Source of the DNA: Bacteroidales bacterium
Lineage (GTDB): Bacteria; Bacteroidota; Bacteroidia; Bacteroidales; F082
DNA length: 64,000 bases
NCBI GenBank assembly: GCA_015709215.1
Contig: JACCQN010000004.1
Span: 25,198 to 89,197 of the forward strand
Direction: 5' to 3'
Part shown: positions 58,677 through 64,000 of the stretch, piece by piece
Layout of the letters: every line of letters starts with the position of its first letter
How positions within the stretch are numbered: position 1 is the stretch's first letter
Notes under the pieces: model-generated
The model's input: only the letters and a program-made list of their open reading frames with translations
What the model was told of the DNA's origin: nothing
The model's database searches: none
Made by a program: the position numbers and the translations under genes

Positions 58677-60056
58677 ATGGAGAAAATCAATGCACGTATC
58701 CTAATTGTTGACGATGATGCAGATGTGTTGATGGCAGCACGTTTGTTTTTGCGTCAACATATTGAATTTGTGCACACTGAAAAAAATCCCGAAAACCTTC
58801 CTGATTTGTTAAAAACAGAGTCGTACGATTTGATTCTGCTCGACATGAATTTTTCGCGGGATGCCACTTCCGGAAAAGAAGGCTTTCACTGGATGAACAA
58901 AATCCTTGAGATTGACCCTGCAGCGGCTATCATTTTAATAACAGGCTATGGCGATATTGAACTTGCGGTGCAGGGAATAAAAGAAGGTGCAACTAATTTT
59001 CTGCTAAAACCCTGGGAAAACAGAAAGCTGCTGGCTACGATAAATGCCACGCTCGAAGTGCACCGGTCAAAGTTAGAACTGCAGGATTTGAAAAGCAGGC
59101 AAAAATTATTTATTGCGGATCAGGATCAGGCTTATGGCAATATTATCGGCAGCAGTCCGGCCATGATGAAAGTATTGGCAACCGTAAGTAAAGTGGCTAA
59201 AACAGACGCCAATGTATTGATTTTGGGAGAAAATGGAACAGGTAAAGAAGTGATAGCAAGAGCCATTCATCGTGCTTCCCGAAGGGCCGAAGAGATATTT
59301 GTGAGTGTGGATCTGGGTGCGATAACGGAGAGCCTGTTCGAAAGTGAGCTGTTTGGGTATAAAAAAGGCGCTTTTACAGATGCCAGGGAAGATCGTGCCG
59401 GTCGTTTTGAAGCGGCACATAAGGGGACAATTTTTCTGGATGAAATCGGTAACCTGACCCATTCTTTACAATCAAAATTGCTGAGTGTGCTTCAAAACCG
59501 GAAGGTTGTAAGGTTGGGCTCGCATAAGGAAATCCCGATTGATGTGCGCCTGGTTTGTGCTACCAATATGCCGCTTTATCAAATGGTTAGTGAGAACAAA
59601 TTCAGGCAGGATTTGCTTTACCGGATCAATACCGTCGAAATAAAATTGCCTGCCCTCAGAGAGCGTATCGAAGATATTGAACCGCTGGTTGAGCATTATC
59701 TGGAAGTGTATTGCAAGAAATATAAAATGCAAAAGAAACGCATGAACGCCAGCACACTCAAGCGGCTTCAAACGCACCACTGGCCCGGAAATATCCGCGA
59801 ATTGCAGCATTCAGTGGAACGGGCTGTGATTATGAGCGAAAGTCAGGTGCTTGAACCTCATGATTTCTTCCTTTCCGATAACGAAGACCGTAGTGAGGCC
59901 GAGGTAGTACCGGCAAATATGAATCTGGAAGAAACCGAAAAAATGCTGATTCGCAAGGTAGTTGACAAGCATGGCGGAAATATTAGCAGAGCCGCAAAAG
60001 AACTGGGGTTAACGCGTGCATCTTTATACCGCAGAATGGAAAAATATGATCTTTAA
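58677..60056 (+). CDS. Sigma-54-dependent response regulator
   Basis: 459 residues. Receiver (about 5-125) with VDDDA acidic pocket and phospho-acceptor Asp56 (LILLDMNF); AAA+ domain (about 155-385) with Walker A GENGTGKE (184-191), sigma-54 contact loop GAFTDA (231-236, Asp in place of the usual Gly), FLDEIGNL Walker B and FRQDLLYRIN; and a C-terminal Fis helix-turn-helix (about 420-459, ISRAAKELGLTRASLYRRM). It should activate the divergent export operon, 197 bases away, and is followed by its sensor kinase, whose start lies inside its 3' end. The variant GAFTDA occurs in other Bacteroidota activators, to my knowledge. Confidence 0.95.
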   Translation: MEKINARILIVDDDADVLMAARLFLRQHIEFVHTEKNPENLPDLLKTESYDLILLDMNFSRDATSGKEGFHWMNKILEIDPAAAIILITGYGDIELAVQGIKEGATNFLLKPWENRKLLATINATLEVHRSKLELQDLKSRQKLFIADQDQAYGNIIGSSPAMMKVLATVSKVAKTDANVLILGENGTGKEVIARAIHRASRRAEEIFVSVDLGAITESLFESELFGYKKGAFTDAREDRAGRFEAAHKGTIFLDEIGNLTHSLQSKLLSVLQNRKVVRLGSHKEIPIDVRLVCATNMPLYQMVSENKFRQDLLYRINTVEIKLPALRERIEDIEPLVEHYLEVYCKKYKMQKKRMNASTLKRLQTHHWPGNIRELQHSVERAVIMSESQVLEPHDFFLSDNEDRSEAEVVPANMNLEETEKMLIRKVVDKHGGNISRAAKELGLTRASLYRRMEKYDL

Positions 60057-61401
60057 ACGATTTCGCGTCCAGATGGCGCTAAGGGTTACCCTGTTGGTGA
60101 TCTCAGCGCTTGTTTTTGCCTTTTTGTATGGGCAGGAGCAGTTTTTGGTGAGCGCTATCATCGCCCTGGTTTTGATCGTACTACAAACTATTTCGCTGGT
60201 TTTGTTTGCAGAGCATACTAACAAGCGACTGGCAAAATTTCTTGAAGGCATCCGTCATGCTGATTTTTCGACTTCCTTTTCTGACGAAGGGCTAGGCAAA
60301 AGTTTTACCGATCTCAGTCATCAGTTCAACCAAATTATTAACGAATTCAAAAAGAACAGGGCCGAAAAGGAGGAACATTTCAATTATCTGCTTACAGTGA
60401 TTCAGCATGTTAGTATTGGGATCATCGTTTTTAGAAGAGATGGTAAGATAGACGTATTCAACAATGCTATCAAAAAGCTGTTGAGGGTAAGTCATTTACG
60501 CAATATCAAAGAGCTTGAAGTGGTGAAAGACGATCTGCCCGAAACGCTACTCAGGATGAAGGCCGGGGATAAAAATCTGATCAAAATCTTTCTGGAAGAT
60601 GAGTTGATTCAGCTTTCAGTGAATGCCACCGAATTCAGGATGCGGGATGAGGAATATGTTTTGGTTTCGCTGCAAAACATTCATCCTGAGCTGGAAGAGA
60701 AAGAAATTGAAAGTTGGCAACGACTGATTAGGGTGCTCACGCACGAAATCATGAATTCTATTACGCCTATTTCTTCACTGGCGTCAACCGTTCAGGAAAT
60801 GCTGGTAAATCCGGAGACAGATAAAATTGAGATGGGACAGCTCACCGAAGAAGATCTGGAGAGCATTCACAGTGCCATGTCAACAATTGAAAGCCGAAGC
60901 AAGGGCTTGCTCAATTTTGTTGAAATATACAGAAACCTTACCCGTATTCCAAAACCCAACTTCAGATATTTTGCTATCAGGGAGTTGTTTGATAAGGCAC
61001 ACGAACTACTTAAGCCCAAGCTGGATAAGCATAACATCAAATGCGTTTGCAAGGTATTTCCGGACGAACTGATGCTGCTCGCCGACCCTGATTTGGTTGA
61101 TCAGGTGTTGATAAACCTCTTGCTGAACGCAATAGATGCCGTTAAGGAAAAACAGGACGCTCAGATTGCCATTACGGCTTCAACCAATTTAAACAATCGC
61201 ATCAGTATTGAAATAGCTGATAATGGATCTGGCATCAAACCCGATTTAATGGATAAGATTTTTATGCCTTTTTTCACTAGTAAAAATGAAGGATCTGGCA
61301 TTGGGCTAAGCCTTTCGCGACAAATCATGCAGATGCACAAAGGTGCTATTTCAGTGAAATCGAAGCCTGAGGAAGGAACGGTTTTTACATTGACTTTTTA
61401 A
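60046..61401 (+). CDS. Sensor histidine kinase paired with the sigma-54 regulator
   Basis: 451 residues from the ATG at 60046, 11 bases inside the regulator gene; an earlier Met at 60016 lies further inside that gene and adds a non-membrane extension, so was rejected. Two membrane spans (about 10-27 and 33-52) with a very short loop leave almost no periplasmic sensor. A PAS-like domain (about 115-205) precedes HisKA with LTHEIMNSITPISS (phospho-acceptor His233) and an HATPase (LLLNAIDAV, DNGSGI, GSGIGLSLS). The layout is that of intramembrane or cytoplasmic-sensing NtrY/PilS-like kinases. Translation is likely coupled to the regulator. Confidence 0.93.
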   Translation: MIFKRFRVQMALRVTLLVISALVFAFLYGQEQFLVSAIIALVLIVLQTISLVLFAEHTNKRLAKFLEGIRHADFSTSFSDEGLGKSFTDLSHQFNQIINEFKKNRAEKEEHFNYLLTVIQHVSIGIIVFRRDGKIDVFNNAIKKLLRVSHLRNIKELEVVKDDLPETLLRMKAGDKNLIKIFLEDELIQLSVNATEFRMRDEEYVLVSLQNIHPELEEKEIESWQRLIRVLTHEIMNSITPISSLASTVQEMLVNPETDKIEMGQLTEEDLESIHSAMSTIESRSKGLLNFVEIYRNLTRIPKPNFRYFAIRELFDKAHELLKPKLDKHNIKCVCKVFPDELMLLADPDLVDQVLINLLLNAIDAVKEKQDAQIAITASTNLNNRISIEIADNGSGIKPDLMDKIFMPFFTSKNEGSGIGLSLSRQIMQMHKGAISVKSKPEEGTVFTLTF

Positions 61402-61451
61402 TTGCCTAACCCAATGTTAATCACACGAATCTAACAATTAATTAAAATTCC

Positions 61452-62954
61452 ATGAAGCAACTGACATTTCTGATTTTAGCTAATATGATTTTTTCACAAA
61501 TGCTTGTTTCGCAGGTATTTGTTGAACATCAAAAAAATATTTCTACCTGCATTCATGCTGATGCTTCCTGGTTTCCGGGAAGCTCGGGTCTCGATCTGAT
61601 TGTGGCCGGCGAATGGGTGCAGCATAATATGCAAGCTGCCACCACTTATTATAAAAAGGATCGTAACCATAGTTTCAAAGCACAACAAAAGGGCTTACCC
61701 GATGTGAGCAGGGCTACGCTGGCCGTGGCGGATATAAACAAAGACGGCAGACCCGACGTTTTGCTTTCTGGCGTTGATGCCGACGGGAATTTTATAGCCG
61801 GCATGTATTTTCAGCAGCCGAATGGCAATTTCATCCTGGGTCCGCATCAGTTTCCGGCACTTATCGATGGCAATGCCGAAATTGCCGACTTTGATAAGGA
61901 TAATGATTTCGACGTGTTAATCACCGGAATCGACCCTTCAGGAAGAAGCCGCTGCCTGATCCTGCAAAATAAATCTGGGGAGTTTGTGCTAAAAGATTAT
62001 GGTATTCCCGGCGTTGTAAATGGTGAGGCCCACTGGGGCGATGCCAACAAAGATGGCTTTTTGGATGTTTTTGTTACGGGTAGCTGGAACAATAGTCCTG
62101 TTAGCCGGCTTTATATCTATCAAAACGAAAATTATTTACTTCATCCACAGTCGTTTCCGGCCTTAAGAAACAGCGCAGTGGTGTGGGCTGATTTTAATAA
62201 TGATGGGCTCAACGATTTTATCCTAGCCGGTGCAGATGTGGATGATCGGCCCTATACAAGATTGTTTTTGGGTAATAAAAGTCTTTATTTCGACGAGCAA
62301 AGTGTTTCAGGATTCAGGCCGCTGAAAAATGTAAGTATGGATGTGGCTGATTTTGATGTGGATGGTGATATCGACTTTTTGATTGCCGGCGAAAGCATGG
62401 AACGACCCTATACCATCCTTTATGAAAATCAGGGTCAGGGTATTTTTCGCGATTTTGTTGCAGGATTGCCCTGGGTGAGTGAAGGCGTGGTGCGTTTTGG
62501 TGATTATGACCTGGATGGCGATCCGGATATTTTTATCATGGGTATTGATGTTTGCTACAATCTGGTAGGCAGCATATATAAAAACACCACCAATCCCGAA
62601 AGAATTGTGGAAGATTCCATTACAAATATCTTCATCGAGTCGCCTATTGTTGATCTGAGCCGCGGGCCCTATTATTATTTTGTGTTTTCATCGTGCTTTT
62701 GCGATCCCGAAAATACCGGCCAAAAGGATTACCACGCTTTCGTAAGTAACATCCATCAGGAAAAAAAGGATTTTGACCTGACTTATATTTTCAATGATCT
62801 GTTGATCAAGCGTTTTCCGGGATGGGGTGCAGCTGATCGCGGGCATCGGACTTCGAATGCTTTTAACAGTCGCGCCGATGCCGAAGAAGGGCGCAGGCAG
62901 GTGATTGGTGGTTATCAGGACGAAGGATTTATCATGCATTATATTAATTGGTAA
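61452..62954 (+). CDS. Secreted FG-GAP/VCBS repeat protein
   Basis: 500 residues with a signal peptide (about 1-20). Six repeats carry the calcium-loop pattern D-x-D/N-x-D-G: ADINKDGRPDVLLSG, ADFDKDNDFDVLITG, GDANKDGFLDVFVTG, ADFNNDGLNDFILAG, ADFDVDGDIDFLIAG, GDYDLDGDPDIFIMG, spread over about residues 90-385, suggesting a six- or seven-bladed propeller. The C-terminal about 115 residues are a distinct domain without a recognised motif and without an evident type IX sorting signal. Function unknown, probably surface or periplasmic binding. It begins 50 bases after the sensor kinase, but a link to that locus is not shown. Confidence 0.85.
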   Translation: MKQLTFLILANMIFSQMLVSQVFVEHQKNISTCIHADASWFPGSSGLDLIVAGEWVQHNMQAATTYYKKDRNHSFKAQQKGLPDVSRATLAVADINKDGRPDVLLSGVDADGNFIAGMYFQQPNGNFILGPHQFPALIDGNAEIADFDKDNDFDVLITGIDPSGRSRCLILQNKSGEFVLKDYGIPGVVNGEAHWGDANKDGFLDVFVTGSWNNSPVSRLYIYQNENYLLHPQSFPALRNSAVVWADFNNDGLNDFILAGADVDDRPYTRLFLGNKSLYFDEQSVSGFRPLKNVSMDVADFDVDGDIDFLIAGESMERPYTILYENQGQGIFRDFVAGLPWVSEGVVRFGDYDLDGDPDIFIMGIDVCYNLVGSIYKNTTNPERIVEDSITNIFIESPIVDLSRGPYYYFVFSSCFCDPENTGQKDYHAFVSNIHQEKKDFDLTYIFNDLLIKRFPGWGAADRGHRTSNAFNSRADAEEGRRQVIGGYQDEGFIMHYINW

Positions 62955-63025
62955 GCTGAAAGTTTTTATATTAGGCGTTCAATTTATGATGCGATTTTAA
63001 GCATTTGCAGCAACCATTAGAAAGC

Positions 63026-64000
63026 ATGAAGAAAATTATCTCCAATGAACAGCTCGAGCTTGCGGCCGGTTTCATTCAGTTTACCAATCGGCATGTCTAT
63101 CTCACCGGTAAAGCCGGAACGGGAAAGACCACCTTTTTGAAGAACCTTCCAAATATCACTTCCAAGCATCATGTGGTGGTTGCACCAACTGGTGTGGCGG
63201 CCATCAATGCCGGAGGTGTGACTATACATTCCTTTTTTCAGTTTTCGTTTGGACCACAGTTGCCCGAAGCTGCTTTTGAAGCTTTAGCCTCCAATCCGCA
63301 GGCAGCTCAGCCATCATACGAAGCGCGATATCAGCGGTTTACCCGGGAAAAAATCAGGCTGATCAAACGACTTGATTTGCTGGTGATTGACGAAATCAGT
63401 ATGGTACGTGCAGATCTGCTGGATGCTATCGACAGGGTTTTGCGTCGTTTCAGAAGGAGAGATTTGCCTTTTGGTGGTGTACAACTTTTGATGATTGGCG
63501 ATATTCAGCAATTAGCACCAGTAGCCCGCGAAGAAGAATGGCGGCTGCTCAGGCCGTATTACGATTCGGTTTATTTTTTTAGCAGCCACGCCCTCAAGGC
63601 CTCTGATTATGTGACCATCGAGCTGAAACATGTGTACCGGCAACAGGACCAGTATTTTATTGACATCCTGAATCGCATCCGCGATAATCAGCTGGATCAG
63701 CCAACCCTGGAAAAGCTCAACAGCCGCTACCATCCTGATTTTGATCCCGACGAAAAGGAAGGGTTCATCACACTCACTACGCATAACTATCAGGCCGATC
63801 AGATCAATCAGTTGAAAATGAAACAGCTAAAAGGAAAAAGCTGGATTTTTGAAGCAACAGTTGAAGGTGATTTCCCTGAAATGGCCTATCCGGCGGATAA
63901 GCAGCTTGAACTGAAAGTGGAGGCGCAAGTAATGTTTGTTAAGAATGATCTGTCGCCAGAGAAACGCTTTTACAACGGAAAAATCGGACGGTTGATAGCC
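63026..64000 (+). CDS. PIF1-type helicase, 5' part (continues past window end)
   Basis: 325 codons are open from the ATG at 63026 to the window edge with no stop. Walker A GKAGTGKT is at 28-35, motif Ia VVAPTGVAAINAGG at about 57-70, Walker B VIDEISMV, and the helicase motif MIGDIQQLAPV. The segment ELKHVYRQQDQYFIDILNRIR matches the PIF1/RecD-like superfamily 1B core. Bacteroidota proteins with this start often carry extra C-terminal HRDC or helix-turn-helix domains, which would lie outside the window. Role: probably DNA repair or replication; not specifically assignable. Confidence 0.92.
   Translation, partial: MKKIISNEQLELAAGFIQFTNRHVYLTGKAGTGKTTFLKNLPNITSKHHVVVAPTGVAAINAGGVTIHSFFQFSFGPQLPEAAFEALASNPQAAQPSYEARYQRFTREKIRLIKRLDLLVIDEISMVRADLLDAIDRVLRRFRRRDLPFGGVQLLMIGDIQQLAPVAREEEWRLLRPYYDSVYFFSSHALKASDYVTIELKHVYRQQDQYFIDILNRIRDNQLDQPTLEKLNSRYHPDFDPDEKEGFITLTTHNYQADQINQLKMKQLKGKSWIFEATVEGDFPEMAYPADKQLELKVEAQVMFVKNDLSPEKRFYNGKIGRLIA

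Overview
The window is chromosomal DNA of a member of the Bacteroidota. The evidence is gene content and signals: TonB-dependent receptors with an N-terminal carboxypeptidase-like domain, a PorV-like outer-membrane protein, a secreted protein with a type IX-like C-terminal domain, LytTR/propeller sensor pairs, the gene order sigma-54 activator-lptE-TPR-secG-groES-groEL, few recognisable Shine-Dalgarno sites, and -7 boxes of the Bacteroidota TAnnTTTG type. The exact order or family cannot be fixed from the sequence. No tRNA, rRNA, insertion sequence, prophage or CRISPR array was seen; this is mostly core chromosome.

Layout. Positions 1-1568 (minus): a decayed radical-SAM gene cut by the window edge, and a coiled-coil lipoprotein. 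1770-6055 (minus): a mevalonate-pathway operon in transcription order HMG-CoA reductase, GYDIA-type GHMP kinase (presumed phosphomevalonate kinase), diphosphomevalonate decarboxylase, mevalonate kinase; a DUF4468-like gene lies just upstream. 6810-11849 (minus): groEL, groES, secG, a TPR-like protein, lptE and a receiver-less sigma-54 activator. 11925-16645: pheT and recG. 16707-19959: a hybrid histidine kinase with TPR repeats and a lone receiver protein. 20121-23076: a dipeptidyl-peptidase IV-like protease and an archaeal-type geranylgeranylglyceryl-phosphate synthase homologue, which would use prenyl diphosphates from the mevalonate route.

23238-29799 is a methionine/SAM-cycle locus: metH-metF on the minus strand behind a SAM-I-type riboswitch, and ahcY divergent on the plus strand. 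29879-35290 holds a Rieske-like lipoprotein, a small lipoprotein overlapping a large propeller sensor kinase, its LytTR regulator, and a small membrane-anchored protein. 35421-44634 is a three-gene envelope module (TonB receptor, 1448-residue secreted protein, PorV-like barrel), the best candidate here for a poorly described system. 44905-50043 holds greA, a HIT protein, a long PurF-type amidotransferase, an acetyltransferase and a YfcC-type transporter.

50175-61401 is a regulated ABC export locus. A minus-strand operon (HlyD-like adaptor, permease remnant, ATPase, truncated permease, NTF2-like protein, two full permeases) starts at a likely sigma-54 promoter and diverges from a sigma-54 response regulator and sensor kinase. 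Two of the four permease reading frames are damaged. The window ends with an FG-GAP repeat protein and the 5' part of a PIF1-type helicase gene.
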